A stretch of DNA of 64,000 bases from VXPQ01 sp965117025 (GCA_965117025.1 OZ220746.1:558001-622000); one strand, 5' to 3'. Shown: positions 26,902 to 35,816, counted from the stretch's first letter. Notes: a model not told the origin generated them from the sequence alone. Numbers and translations: made by a program.

Positions 26902-26950
26902 ACCTGTCGGCTAATAGCACACCGTCTGCAACGAAGCAGCCCCGACGTGC

Positions 26951-27199
26951 CTATCCTTCCTCCACAGATATCTCAAAATCCTCCATCACCGGATTGGCAA
27001 GGAGTTGTTCGCAGGCCGCCCTGGCCATGCGCTCGGCGTCTTCCTGCGTACGTTCGTCGATCCACATCTCCACGAATTTTCCGATCCGGACCCGTTCGAC
27101 CCGTTCGAAGCCCAGGTTTTCAAGAGCGTGGTGGGTCGTTTTCCCCTGAGGATCGAGAATAGAGGATCGCAAGGTGACGCGGACGCTGGCTTTATACAT
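26951..27199 (-). CDS. purS: Phosphoribosylformylglycinamidine synthase, PurS subunit
   Basis: PurS is the small bridging subunit of the three-part FGAM synthase (PurS, PurQ and small PurL) in purine synthesis. The 82-residue protein matches the family: YKASVRVTLRSSILDPQG, then ALENLGFERVERVRIGKF and EEAE-type helices ending NPVMEDFEISVEE. The ATG at 27199 gives the exact family length; the longer frame upstream antisense to pssA is spurious. It lies 68 bases after pssA at the end of a carA-carB-psd-pssA run. purQ and purL are not in this window. Confidence 0.93.
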   Translation of the reverse strand: MYKASVRVTLRSSILDPQGKTTHHALENLGFERVERVRIGKFVEMWIDERTQEDAERMARAACEQLLANPVMEDFEISVEEG

Positions 27200-27267
27200 G
27201 GAATCGCGAGACGATACAGTGACGATACAGCATTTGGGTGTATCGCAAAATACGCCATACGTTTCTG

Positions 27268-28038
27268 TCACGCGCTCCCTTTGTCCTTCTCCGCAGGGAT
27301 TCCATGGAACAGCGAGTACACGCCTCGAAAAACATTGATCAGCACATAGCTGGTCAGCACCACAAGCAACCCGATCTGCTGCAGGAAAATAATCAGCAGG
27401 AATCCTGCTCCGTACAACGCGGTCTTGCGCGGATGACCGAGAATGTATGCGCGGGTTGGCCTTGGCAGCGCGTCGAACTTCACCGTGGAAATCATCAGGA
27501 TCGACAAGCCGATCGACAAAGGAATAAAAACCGACAAGCCCCCTGGACTGAACCGGTGAAACCAACCCGCCTCGTCAAAATTGAGAATAAATGCCACAAT
27601 AATCGCAGCCATCGCGGGGGTGGGCAATCCCAGGAAATAATCCCGCTTCACGCCATCGAACCGCACATTGAACCGGGCAAGACGCACAGCCCCGCATATC
27701 GTCGGGAGGGAAGAAACAATCAGACCAACCGCTCCATATTCCTGCAGCCCGAATACATAGATCAGCACGGATGGGGCCACACCGAACGACACAATGTCGG
27801 AGAGGGAATCCAGTTCGACGCCGAAAAGGCTCGTGCTGTCCGTAAGGCGCGCCATCATACCGTCAAGCACATCGAACAGTCCTGCCAGCACAATAAGCCA
27901 ACAGGCATATTCAAAACGTCCCTCGATCGTTTGCACGACAGCAAGGTACCCCGATAGAAGATTCATCAGAGTAAAAAACGAGGGGACGGCGGTACGGGAC
28001 CCTACCCTCCGCCTTTCGTCGGAATCGTCGTTCGTCAT
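27268..28038 (-). CDS. pssA: CDP-diacylglycerol-serine O-phosphatidyltransferase
   Basis: This inner-membrane enzyme makes phosphatidylserine from CDP-diacylglycerol and serine. The 256-residue protein has about seven helices. It carries the CDP-alcohol phosphotransferase signature spread over GLFDVLDGMMARLTDSTSLFGVELDSLSD, matching DG..AR...(8)G...D...D with its metal-binding aspartates. Its start overlaps the psd stop as ATGA, so synthesis and decarboxylation of phosphatidylserine are translationally coupled. Together these two genes give phosphatidylethanolamine. Confidence 0.95.
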   Translation of the reverse strand: MTNDDSDERRRVGSRTAVPSFFTLMNLLSGYLAVVQTIEGRFEYACWLIVLAGLFDVLDGMMARLTDSTSLFGVELDSLSDIVSFGVAPSVLIYVFGLQEYGAVGLIVSSLPTICGAVRLARFNVRFDGVKRDYFLGLPTPAMAAIIVAFILNFDEAGWFHRFSPGGLSVFIPLSIGLSILMISTVKFDALPRPTRAYILGHPRKTALYGAGFLLIIFLQQIGLLVVLTSYVLINVFRGVYSLFHGIPAEKDKGSA

Positions 28039-28706
28039 GGCTCATGCCCCGGAGTCGGGAATTGTCCAAGAATCGTTTCCCCCGCACGCACGCGATCCCC
28101 AACGGATACTACCAGCGTCACATCCTGTGGCACAAACACATCCATCCGCGATCCGAATTGTATGATCCCGAAACGCTGTCCGGCTTCGACCTGATCTTCG
28201 CTTGCCACATGATACACGATGCGGCGCGCCACGGAACCGGCAATCTGCCTGAAAAGCACTCGCGCACCGGATGGATGCCGCACTCCGATCTCCGAACGCT
28301 CATTTTTTTCGCTCGCCTTGGCATGCCACGCGACCAGATATTTGCCGGGTATATATCTCACGCGTTCAACGATCCCATCCACCGGAATGCGGTTTACATG
28401 CACATCGAACAGGGAAAGGAAAATAGATACTTTTTGAGCCATGCCCCCCAGGTACACTGGCTCGGAAACTGCATTCTCCACGACCACTACCCTGCCGTCC
28501 GCCGGCGCCAGTACCAGCTGATCCGAAACGGGTGGAGGGGTGCGGACAGGGTCGCGGAAAAAAAACAGAACCCCCGCGGTGATGAACACCGCAGCAGCCA
28601 CACACAGTATGCCCCAGAACGCAGATACAAGCAGAACGATGCCGGAAAGCGCCGCGGCAAACACGAGCACGATACCTATGATAACGTATCCTTCACGTGC
28701 AACCAC
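28035..28706 (-). CDS. psd: Phosphatidylserine decarboxylase (short, archaetidylserine-type)
   Basis: This enzyme decarboxylates phosphatidylserine to phosphatidylethanolamine. The 223-residue form belongs to the short Psd group. Two N-terminal membrane helices are followed by VLAPADGRVVVVE, FLSLFDVHVNRIPVDG and the self-cleavage site IIQFGSRMDVFVP, where the Gly-Ser bond is processed to give the pyruvoyl group. The start is GTG (28706). It sits ten bases downstream of carB and overlaps pssA by four bases. The proenzyme should split into a large beta and a small alpha chain. Confidence 0.93.
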   Translation of the reverse strand: MVAREGYVIIGIVLVFAAALSGIVLLVSAFWGILCVAAAVFITAGVLFFFRDPVRTPPPVSDQLVLAPADGRVVVVENAVSEPVYLGGMAQKVSIFLSLFDVHVNRIPVDGIVERVRYIPGKYLVAWHAKASEKNERSEIGVRHPSGARVLFRQIAGSVARRIVYHVASEDQVEAGQRFGIIQFGSRMDVFVPQDVTLVVSVGDRVRAGETILGQFPTPGHEP

Positions 28707-28716
28707 TCAAGGCCCC

Positions 28717-31545
28717 CTATCGACTCAGGTACAGATTCCGCATTTCGTACGGGCGTCGGAAGTGCTCGTCGCTCAGCGCATCCACGAACGCAATCGCTTC
28801 GCCCGTAGATTTCATCTCAGGGCCCAGTTCCTTCGGTACCTCGGGGAATTTGTCCCACGAAAACACGGGTTCCTTGATCGCATACCCCTCAAGATTCGAA
28901 GTGAGCCGTCCCTCCTTTCGGAAATCGGCAAGTTTCTGGCCCAGCATCACTTTGGTGGCGATATCCGACACGGGGATTCCTGTCGCCTTTGCGACAAACG
29001 GCACAGTCCGCGACGCTCTTGGATTCGCCTCAATACAATAAACGATCCCGTCCTTGACAGCAAACTGCACATTCATGACCCCGATAATATCCAGCCGGTC
29101 GGCAATGTCGCGCACATATGTACGCACGGTCTGCAAAATTTCCTCTGACAGGGAAAACGGGGGTAACACCGCCGTCGAATCTCCACTATGCACCCCTGCG
29201 GGTTCGATATGCTGCATGATACCCGCAATCCACGTTTCCTCCCCATCACGCACCGCATCTACATCCATTTCGATGGCATTCTCCAGGAATAGATCAAGCA
29301 GCACATGATTGTCCGGAAACAGCGTCCATATTTTCTTTGTGTAGTGCTGTACCTCTTCCTTGTTGATTGCGATGCGCATTCCCTGGCCGCCCAGTACATA
29401 ACTCGGACGAATCAGAATAGGATACCCGATGCGCTCGGCGGTAGCGACAGCCTCCTGTACAGTCACCGCCATGCCATAGGGCGGAAACGGTATCTCCAGT
29501 TCCTTGAGGACCTCGGAGAACTTACCCCGGCTCTCCGCCAAATCCATCATTTCGTATGACGTACCGAAAATCCGAATGTCGTGCCGATGCAGCCTCTCCG
29601 CAATTTTCAGGGCAGTCTGCCCGCCCAACTGCACGATGACCCCCTCGGGCTGCTCGTGTTCAATGATGTCCAGCACCCGTTCCCAATACACCGGCTCGAA
29701 ATACAACTTATCCGCAATGTCGAAATCCGTCGAGACCGTTTCCGGATTGCAGTTGATCATAATGGCCTCGTATCCGCTGTCCCGCGCAGCGTTTACGCCA
29801 TGTACACAGGAGTAATCGAATTCGATGCCCTGGCCGATGCGGTTCGGGCCGCTTCCCAAAATGATCACCTTCTTGCGATCAGACACCTTGCTTTCCGTAC
29901 CCTGTTCGTACGAAGAATAGAAATAGGGCGTCTCCGCCGGGAATTCTCCTGCACAGGTATCTACCACCTGAAACGACGGGATCACACCGAGTGCCTTTCT
30001 GTACTCCCGAACCTGCATCTCATGCGCCTCCCCATTCAGCAGGTACGCAATCTGAATGTCGGAAAAGCCATACTGCTTCACCCGAGTCATGAACTCGGCG
30101 TCCATCTCCTGCAAGGTCCGCTCCGCGATCGCCTCCTCCAATCGCACAATGTCTCGAATCTGGTACAGAAACCACGGATCAACCTTCGACACATCTGCAA
30201 TCTCATCTACGGATGCACCCAGTTTGAATGCATTTCGAATCTGGAGTGTCCGATCCCAGAGAGGCCTGGCCAGACGCTTGCGCACCTCCGAAGGAGAAGC
30301 ATCCTCGCGGTCGGCGCCAAGGCCATTGTAGCCAATCTCGAGACCCTGCCAGGCTTTTTGCAGGCTCTCGGAAAACGTCCGGCCGATGGCCATCACTTCG
30401 CCCACTGCCTTCATCTGGGTAGTGAGTTCTTCATCCACCCCCTCGAACTTGTCAAAATTGAAGCGCGGAATCTTGGTCACCACATAATCTATGGCCGGCT
30501 CGAAGCAGGCGCTTGTAGTACCGGTAACCTCGTTCGGCAATTCATCCAGGGTATATCCTATGGCCAATCGGGCCGCCACCTTCGCGATCGGGTATCCTGT
30601 TGCTTTCGAAGCAAGCGCGGACGAGCGCGATACGCGCGGATTGATCTCTATGACAATCATGCGACGGCCGGCCGGATCGAACGCAAACTGGATATTGCAT
30701 CCCCCTGCAAAGGTGCCGATTGAACGCATGGCGCGAATGGCCGCATCCCGCATCCACTGGTATTGCTTGTCGGTGAGCGTCTGCGCCGGCGCCACGGTTA
30801 CGGAATCTCCGGTATGCACCCCCATCGGATCCACATTCTCGATGGGACACACGATAATGACGTTGTCGTTGGCGTCCCGAAGAAGTTCCAGTTCGTATTC
30901 CTTCCAGCCGAACAGACATTCCTCGATCAGTACCTGGTGAACCGGAGACATCTCCAGCCCCCGCATAACCTTGCGATCGAATTCCTCGTGTGTCCATACA
31001 ATCCCCCCTCCGGACCCACCCAGCGTATACGATGGTCGAATCACTACGGGAAGTTCTCCAATCTCCTGAGCGATCTCCTTCGCCTCCAGCAGGCTTTTCG
31101 CTACACGGCTACGCGCCTGATCAATCCCTATGCGCTCCATCAGGTCGCGAAACGCCTGACGGTCTTCCGTGATGCGTATGGCGTCGATATCCACGCCGAT
31201 AACATCTATGTCGTGTGCCTCCCAGAACCCTTCGTCCTGGAGCACACCGGCAAGGTTCAGCGCGGTCTGCCCCCCCATGGTCGGCAACACTGCATCCGGC
31301 TTTTCTATCTCAACAATTTCCCGAATCGAAGCCGGCGTCAAATCCTTCAGGTAAATTTTGTCCGCCGTGAGCTTATCGGTCATAATGGTGGCCGGATTGG
31401 AATTGACCAATACCACCTCATATCCCTCCTTGCGGAGGGCCCGTGCAGCCTGTGTGCCGGAATAGTCAAACTCACATGCCTGACCGATCACGATAGGCCC
31501 GCTACCGATCAACAGAATCCGGTGAATGTCCTCACGTTTGGGCAT
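28717..31545 (-). CDS. carB: Carbamoyl-phosphate synthase large subunit without MGS-like domain
   Basis: CarB makes carbamoyl phosphate from bicarbonate, ATP and ammonia delivered by CarA, feeding arginine and pyrimidine synthesis. The 942-residue protein has two ATP-grasp halves. The first starts IGSGPIVIGQACEFDYSGTQAARAL. The second starts ILGSGPNRIGQGIEFDYSCVHG (around residue 565). Each half has its own IRPSYTLGGSGGGI- or IRPSYVLGGQGMRI-type loop. The sequence stops after GPEMKSTGEAIAF plus about 25 residues, so the roughly 130-residue C-terminal methylglyoxal-synthase-like allosteric domain of enterobacterial CarB is absent. It lies 44 bases behind carA. Confidence 0.96.
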   Translation of the reverse strand: MPKREDIHRILLIGSGPIVIGQACEFDYSGTQAARALRKEGYEVVLVNSNPATIMTDKLTADKIYLKDLTPASIREIVEIEKPDAVLPTMGGQTALNLAGVLQDEGFWEAHDIDVIGVDIDAIRITEDRQAFRDLMERIGIDQARSRVAKSLLEAKEIAQEIGELPVVIRPSYTLGGSGGGIVWTHEEFDRKVMRGLEMSPVHQVLIEECLFGWKEYELELLRDANDNVIIVCPIENVDPMGVHTGDSVTVAPAQTLTDKQYQWMRDAAIRAMRSIGTFAGGCNIQFAFDPAGRRMIVIEINPRVSRSSALASKATGYPIAKVAARLAIGYTLDELPNEVTGTTSACFEPAIDYVVTKIPRFNFDKFEGVDEELTTQMKAVGEVMAIGRTFSESLQKAWQGLEIGYNGLGADREDASPSEVRKRLARPLWDRTLQIRNAFKLGASVDEIADVSKVDPWFLYQIRDIVRLEEAIAERTLQEMDAEFMTRVKQYGFSDIQIAYLLNGEAHEMQVREYRKALGVIPSFQVVDTCAGEFPAETPYFYSSYEQGTESKVSDRKKVIILGSGPNRIGQGIEFDYSCVHGVNAARDSGYEAIMINCNPETVSTDFDIADKLYFEPVYWERVLDIIEHEQPEGVIVQLGGQTALKIAERLHRHDIRIFGTSYEMMDLAESRGKFSEVLKELEIPFPPYGMAVTVQEAVATAERIGYPILIRPSYVLGGQGMRIAINKEEVQHYTKKIWTLFPDNHVLLDLFLENAIEMDVDAVRDGEETWIAGIMQHIEPAGVHSGDSTAVLPPFSLSEEILQTVRTYVRDIADRLDIIGVMNVQFAVKDGIVYCIEANPRASRTVPFVAKATGIPVSDIATKVMLGQKLADFRKEGRLTSNLEGYAIKEPVFSWDKFPEVPKELGPEMKSTGEAIAFVDALSDEHFRRPYEMRNLYLSR

Positions 31546-31589
31546 AGATTCCCAGCGAAATAATTTTTCTTGTCAGTGTGTGCTCGTGT

Positions 31590-32732
31590 TTATACCGCCG
31601 CCTTCTCCGTGGCGCGTGCCGGCACACGCCGGCGCATTTCCACTTCCTTCAAAAACAGATCAAACAAATAATGACTGTCGTGCGGCCCCGGTGACGCTTC
31701 AGGGTGATACTGCACGGAAAACGCTGCATGGTTCCTGAAACGCAGCCCCTCCACCGTCCGGTCGTTCAAATTCCGGTGTGTAATATGGGCTTCCTTCTCC
31801 GGAATGGAATCTTCCTGAACAGCAAACCCGTGATTTTGCGTCGTAACCTCCACATGGCCCGTCTCCAGATTCTGTACTGGTTGATTGGCCCCCCGGTGTC
31901 CAACAAACATCTTGTAGACCTCACACCCGGAGGCAAGCGCCATGAGCTGATGCCCCAGGCATATCCCGAAGAGGGGGATGTCCGTCTGAAACGCTTCCCG
32001 GACCGTGGCTATCGCATCAGGCATAGCGCGCGGATCCCCTGGACCGTTCGAAAAAAAGAGGCCGTCCGGCTCCCAGGCAAGCACTTGTTTGAGCGATGTG
32101 GAAGCAGGAAAGAGACGAACGGCACAGCCCTGCGCCTCGAACGACCGAAGAATATTGCGCTTCACACCATAGTCGAATACCGCAATACGCGGACCGTCTC
32201 CCTCACACCAATCAGCAGCAGCATCCAGGGTAACCCGCGAAGCCAGTTCAAGACCATCCATGGAAGGCCAGCTTCGTGCCTTCTCAATCAGTCGATCATC
32301 ATCAAGGTCTACTGAAGAAACCACGGCGTTCATAACCCCCTGTGCCCGGATATGCCGAACGAGGCGGCGCGTATCTACGCCGCTGATGCCCACCAGTTGA
32401 TGCCGCTTCATGAAACGGTCCAGCGACTCGTCAGCCTGTAGATTGGAATACTGCTCGGCGAATTGGCGCACTACGAACCCCGCCACCATCGGCACGTCCG
32501 CCTCCATGTCGATATCCATGGCCCCGTAGTTCCCAATGTGCGGATAGGTCATCATCATGATCTGCCCATGGTAGGACGGATCCGTCATGATTTCCTGATA
32601 CCCCGTCATGCTCGTATTGAAGCAGAGTTCGCCGCCCGTTTCGCCCTGGTGACCCATGGCGTATCCGTTCACAACAATCCCGTCCGCCAAGGCCAGCTTG
32701 CACGGGGAGCCATTCATCGGCGCTTGTTTCAT
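31590..32732 (-). CDS. carA: Carbamoyl-phosphate synthase small (glutaminase) subunit
   Basis: CarA hydrolyses glutamine and tunnels ammonia to CarB. The protein is 380 residues from the ATG at 32732. The N-terminal CPSase_sm domain begins LALADGIVVNGYAMG and includes GELCFNTSMTGYQEIMTDPS. The class I glutamine amidotransferase domain has its nucleophile Cys in PLFGICLGHQLMALASG and the His-Glu pair in SVQYHPEASPGPHDS. A TTG at 32753 and an ATG at 32717 are alternative starts. It is first in the minus-strand run carA-carB-psd-pssA-purS and divergent from the TonB-like gene, so a promoter should lie in 32733-32929. Confidence 0.96.
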   Translation of the reverse strand: MKQAPMNGSPCKLALADGIVVNGYAMGHQGETGGELCFNTSMTGYQEIMTDPSYHGQIMMMTYPHIGNYGAMDIDMEADVPMVAGFVVRQFAEQYSNLQADESLDRFMKRHQLVGISGVDTRRLVRHIRAQGVMNAVVSSVDLDDDRLIEKARSWPSMDGLELASRVTLDAAADWCEGDGPRIAVFDYGVKRNILRSFEAQGCAVRLFPASTSLKQVLAWEPDGLFFSNGPGDPRAMPDAIATVREAFQTDIPLFGICLGHQLMALASGCEVYKMFVGHRGANQPVQNLETGHVEVTTQNHGFAVQEDSIPEKEAHITHRNLNDRTVEGLRFRNHAAFSVQYHPEASPGPHDSHYLFDLFLKEVEMRRRVPARATEKAAV

Positions 32733-32929
32733 AATCAGGTTAAGAACGATCAAAAATGCATCCTTTAAAGTTAGGCATCCTTGCGCCCGGTCTCAATACC
32801 TTCACGGGCATTTTGAAGACCGTAATGCAGTATAGCATGGTTCCGGACACAGAAACGTGGGCGGTTTCTGCTGTGAACCCTTGCGCGCAAGGCGGGTTGA
32901 AACAGAAATCCTTTGCCGGCAGCCCGTCG

Positions 32930-33607
32930 ATGCCGCGTTCCGACCCGCACCATATCGCGAACCACCGTACCCGTTTTCTGGCGTGCCTCGCAACGACGCT
33001 TGTCGTACTCACCGTCGCTGTTCGCTTCTGGCCCGTACAGGTGACCTCGCCCGACCTGCGCCCGGCTTATCGCGAAGACGAAAGAGAACGTATCCACATC
33101 GAGGAGATCCAGCCTACGAAGCAGGCCGCGTCTGCGCCCGCCCCTCCCGCACCGATGGTGCCGATTCTGGTTCCGGACGATGAATATCTCACAGAAGATG
33201 AGATTGACCTTACCGGTAGCTCACTTCCTCTCGACATATCCGAGGCGCCCGCAACCGATCCCGGAGAACAAGTTCCGTCTTCTGCCGGCATCACGGCAGG
33301 GCCGCGCCCCATACGGTTCGTAGTACCCGAGGACACACAGGAGTCCAAGCGGAGGCGAGTGCGTGCAAAACTGGTGGTGCAGGTTCTTGTGAATGTCAGG
33401 GGACAGGTTGAGGAAGCCACGGTAACCGAGCGATTTCTGCTCGACGAGGATGGGCTGGTCAAAGAGCCGGTCGATGTCCTCGGACACGGCCTCGAGGAAG
33501 CCGCACTGTCCGCCGCAACCCGGTACAGATACCGACCGGCGCGCAAGGACGGCAAGGCGATCACAAGCCGCACTACGATAACGTTTACGTTCGGCCTCGA
33601 TAGTTGA
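32930..33607 (+). CDS. TonB-like energy transducer (C-terminal TonB domain)
   Basis: The 225-residue protein, counted from the ATG at 32930, has a short cytoplasmic N-terminus and one membrane helix (FLACLATTLVVLTVAVRFW). A Pro-, Ala- and acidic-rich periplasmic linker (APAPPAPMVPILVPDDE) follows. The C-terminal TonB_C-like domain (about 140-225) reads KLVVQVLVNVRGQVEEATV, LEEAALSAATRYRYRPARKDGK and ITFTFGLDS. Such proteins transmit proton-motive force from ExbBD to outer-membrane receptors. No exbB, exbD or receptor is adjacent. Earlier in-frame starts (for instance an ATG at 32827) exist, but the short pre-helix segment from 32930 fits the family. Confidence 0.83.
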   Translation: MPRSDPHHIANHRTRFLACLATTLVVLTVAVRFWPVQVTSPDLRPAYREDERERIHIEEIQPTKQAASAPAPPAPMVPILVPDDEYLTEDEIDLTGSSLPLDISEAPATDPGEQVPSSAGITAGPRPIRFVVPEDTQESKRRRVRAKLVVQVLVNVRGQVEEATVTERFLLDEDGLVKEPVDVLGHGLEEAALSAATRYRYRPARKDGKAITSRTTITFTFGLDS

Positions 33608-33649
33608 CGGACAAAAACACGTCCCGTTCATAGCCCATAAATATCGGGA

Positions 33650-33847
33650 TCACCCCTGAATATCCTCGTAGTTCGCGTCTTCCACATTCTCGTGCTTGTG
33701 AGAAGTTTCCTCTGGTTGAGAGCCGGTCCATTTTCCTTCTTCCTGCTGTGCCGGCATTGCGATGCGCGCAATCGCTCGCAAGAACACCCTTAAGATCCTG
33801 AAGATCATGTACACCAGTACACAAAAAGCGAGGATTTTCAGGAGCAT
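33650..33847 (-). CDS. Small single-pass membrane protein of unknown function
   Basis: The 65-residue product has one N-terminal membrane helix with a basic stop (LLKILAFCVLVYMIFRILRVFLRAIAR). A short polar, acidic tail follows (PAQQEEGKWTGSQPEE through NYEDIQG). The ATG at 33847 is used; the frame extends only two codons further, into folK. It begins three bases after the folK stop and is probably co-transcribed with it. I do not recognise a family. The topology suggests a bitopic membrane protein with the tail in the cytoplasm. Confidence 0.6.
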   Translation of the reverse strand: MLLKILAFCVLVYMIFRILRVFLRAIARIAMPAQQEEGKWTGSQPEETSHKHENVEDANYEDIQG

Positions 33848-33849
33848 GG

Positions 33850-34431
33850 TCAAGACGTTACTTTGGGAATCTCAAGTGGCGTCCGGACAAGTTGCCCCTT
33901 ATCCGGACAATTCGCAAGCAAGTGCCTGACAGACGCATTGAATGGCGCCGGCACATACAGATCGGGAGCCACATCATACAGGGGACACAGTACGAATCGC
34001 CGGGCAGCAAGCCTGGGATGAGGTACGGAAAGATCGTTCCCGGACAAGCGAAGCCGGTCGAATACGAGCAAATCTATATCAAGCGTCCGGGGATCCCACA
34101 CAGATGATCCGGGCGAAGTATCGGGCGCGCCAGGAGTGCTCCGGATCGTTTCCCGCCGCCGCCGACCTCTTTCCCGCTCGATCCGAAGTGCAAGCGCAAG
34201 CAATGCCCGGGCATCCATACGGGTCCGAACAGCCACCACGAGATTCAGATAGGGCGGCTGCCGTGCACTGCCGGGCAATACATGCGCCTCGGATTCGTAG
34301 ACCGGAGATACGTCCGCTACCCGGACATTCTCCGCACTATGCAATCGCTCCACTGCAAAGCGGATATGACCGAACCGTTCACCGAGGTTCGAGCCAAGAG
34401 CAAGAAACGCCCGATGTTCCTTCAGCGCCAA
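33850..34431 (-). CDS. folK: 2-amino-4-hydroxy-6-hydroxymethyldihydropteridine pyrophosphokinase
   Basis: HPPK transfers pyrophosphate from ATP to the pterin in folate synthesis. The 193-residue protein has the family hallmarks: ALGSNLGERFGHIRFAVERL, YLNLVVAVRT (compare FLN.....T), and the signature WDPRTLDIDLLVFD followed by LSVPHPRLAARRFVLCPL. An Arg-, Pro- and Ser-rich insertion (RRRRETIRSTPGAPDTSPG) sits just before the signature, in the region of the flexible third catalytic loop. The start is a TTG four bases after the stop of the DUF1080 gene, so translation may be coupled. No other folate genes adjoin it; folD is 16 kb away. Confidence 0.93.
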   Translation of the reverse strand: MALKEHRAFLALGSNLGERFGHIRFAVERLHSAENVRVADVSPVYESEAHVLPGSARQPPYLNLVVAVRTRMDARALLALALRIERERGRRRRETIRSTPGAPDTSPGSSVWDPRTLDIDLLVFDRLRLSGNDLSVPHPRLAARRFVLCPLYDVAPDLYVPAPFNASVRHLLANCPDKGQLVRTPLEIPKVTS

Positions 34432-34435
34432 CGAC

Positions 34436-35218
34436 TCAAAAATTCGTGTCCGGCTCGTCGAAACTCATCTCCTGCATCCAGATATTCCGATACCGGACAT
34501 CGTGTCCTTCCGCCTGGAGTTTCACACCGCCTGGTGCATCGGTGATGCCGTTGCCGCCATCATTACCCCCATCAAGCGCAGAGCAAGGGCCGCCCCACAC
34601 CTTGTTGATGGGCACATTCTCATGCACCTTCTCACCATTGAAATACATGGTGACCATAGCCTTCTCGCTACGATCGCCGTTCTCATCGAAGCGGGCGCCA
34701 CGAAACTGGATGTCGTATGCATTCCATTTCTGCAGGCCGTTGAACAGTTCGTACGGAGCTTCCTTCTCGTTGATCACAGAAGCCATGCCATGCAGGCCCT
34801 CCTCGCCCTCAACAACCTGAATCTCATACCGATTGTCGAGGTAGACTCCGCTGTTGCCCTGGTTACGCGGAATCAGAAACTCAACATGCAACCGGAAATC
34901 ACGGGGTCTCTTCTTCGTGACGATGTCAGCCTGTCCATAGGTGCTTGAATAAGGCTCCTTGCTGGACATGGCCGTGCCCTCGCCCCCGTCAAAATGATTC
35001 GGAACGACATTCCATTTGATGGGCATCGACGAGGCAAAACAAGGCCCTTCCCAATATTCCCAGTTTTCGTCGAGCGATGCACGCGTACCGTCGAAAAGCA
35101 TATCGGCGCCTTCCGGGGCTTCCGCACCCACACCGACTTGTGCCGAGGCACTTGTAACTGTGCCGAATGCAAAAACAATAGCTGCGAGTACCGGCAGCAA
35201 AAAGTTTGAACGACTCAT
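34436..35218 (-). CDS. Secreted DUF1080 (3-keto-disaccharide hydrolase-like) protein
   Basis: With the ATG at 35218 the protein is 260 residues and begins with a signal peptide (LLPVLAAIVFAFGTVTSASA-Q). The rest is a DUF1080 / concanavalin-like beta-sandwich: MLFDGTRASLDENWEYWEG, then DFRLHVEFLIPRNQGNSGVYLDNRYEIQVV and WNAYDIQFRGARFDENG. It ends VRYRNIWMQEM. The family includes 3-keto-disaccharide hydrolases and carbohydrate-binding domains, so a periplasmic or surface role in sugar metabolism is likely. Its stop lies four bases before the folK start. The substrate is not deducible. Confidence 0.88.
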   Translation of the reverse strand: MSRSNFLLPVLAAIVFAFGTVTSASAQVGVGAEAPEGADMLFDGTRASLDENWEYWEGPCFASSMPIKWNVVPNHFDGGEGTAMSSKEPYSSTYGQADIVTKKRPRDFRLHVEFLIPRNQGNSGVYLDNRYEIQVVEGEEGLHGMASVINEKEAPYELFNGLQKWNAYDIQFRGARFDENGDRSEKAMVTMYFNGEKVHENVPINKVWGGPCSALDGGNDGGNGITDAPGGVKLQAEGHDVRYRNIWMQEMSFDEPDTNF

Positions 35219-35381
35219 GTTCGGATACCGTTGATGAATTGAGCGTGGAGGTAAACACAGACACACTGCGTCTTTACGCAACAATGCAGTGCGCAAATCC
35301 CCCTAAGGATACGACAAAAATTCATGAGATACCGGAGCAGCGATTAAATTTATGCCGGGCAATCCGGAAACCCTTTTCTTG

Positions 35382-35468
35382 CGGAGGGGGAGGGATTCGA
35401 ACCCCCGGTGCCCCTGAGGGCACAACGGTTTTCGAGACCGCCCCGTTCGACCACTCCGGCACCCCTCC
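35382..35468 (-). tRNA. tRNA-Ser (anticodon CGA)
   Basis: The minus strand folds as a type II tRNA of 87 nt. The acceptor stem is GGAGGGG/CCCCTCC with discriminator G. The anticodon loop is CTCGAAA, giving anticodon CGA for UCG codons. A long variable arm has stem GTGCCC/GGGCAC, and the T-arm loop is TTCGAAT. CCA is not encoded (the next bases are CAA). It stands alone between the DUF1080 gene and the palindromic element. Confidence 0.95.
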
Positions 35469-35623
35469 GTTGCCCGATAGCCGGAAGATGATCCGGCAAC
35501 CCTGATTTCAGGCGGAGCAATCAACAAGTGATAGGAGCATCTGTTCCTTGCAGGGGCGATGTCGGAAATGGGATACGGCTCACCGGGTCTTCCCCGCCTC
35601 CTTCAGCTCACTGCGATTCCCAA

Positions 35624-35816
35624 GGCCTGTTACCACTATGCAGCGATGCTCTGTTCCGTCAGGCACGGCGTCAATCAAGGCGCGAGGAGTGAAGTTTGGT
35701 GGTTCCAAATGAGCGACGAGCAACAAAGAGTGACGCCGTGACCGGCGGAACCCGAAGGGCGGGGCCTGTTTTCCCGCCAGGCCCCGCAGAGCGCCGCTGC
35801 ATAGTGGTAACAGGCC
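35624..35816. repeat. 193-bp palindromic element with perfect 22-bp terminal inverted repeats
   Basis: A 22-bp sequence at 35624-35645 is repeated perfectly inverted at 35795-35816. Inside it, CACGGCGTCA at 35664-35673 pairs with TGACGCCGTG at 35731-35740, flanked by TTCCG/CGGAA. TTTGG/CCAAA (35695-35699, 35705-35709) forms the central hairpin. A separate 10-bp hairpin, GCGGGGCCTG/CAGGCCCCGC, spans 35759-35787. There is no transposase and no convincing protein. ATTCCC occurs two to three bases outside both ends. It abuts the stop codon of the Spy-like gene. The likeliest identities are a MITE/REP-like non-autonomous element or a structured RNA. Confidence 0.8.

Noticed and set aside
29581..30723. 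380-codon plus-strand frame opposite carB
   Set aside because: CarB is complete with both ATP-grasp halves on the minus strand; this frame is an antisense shadow.
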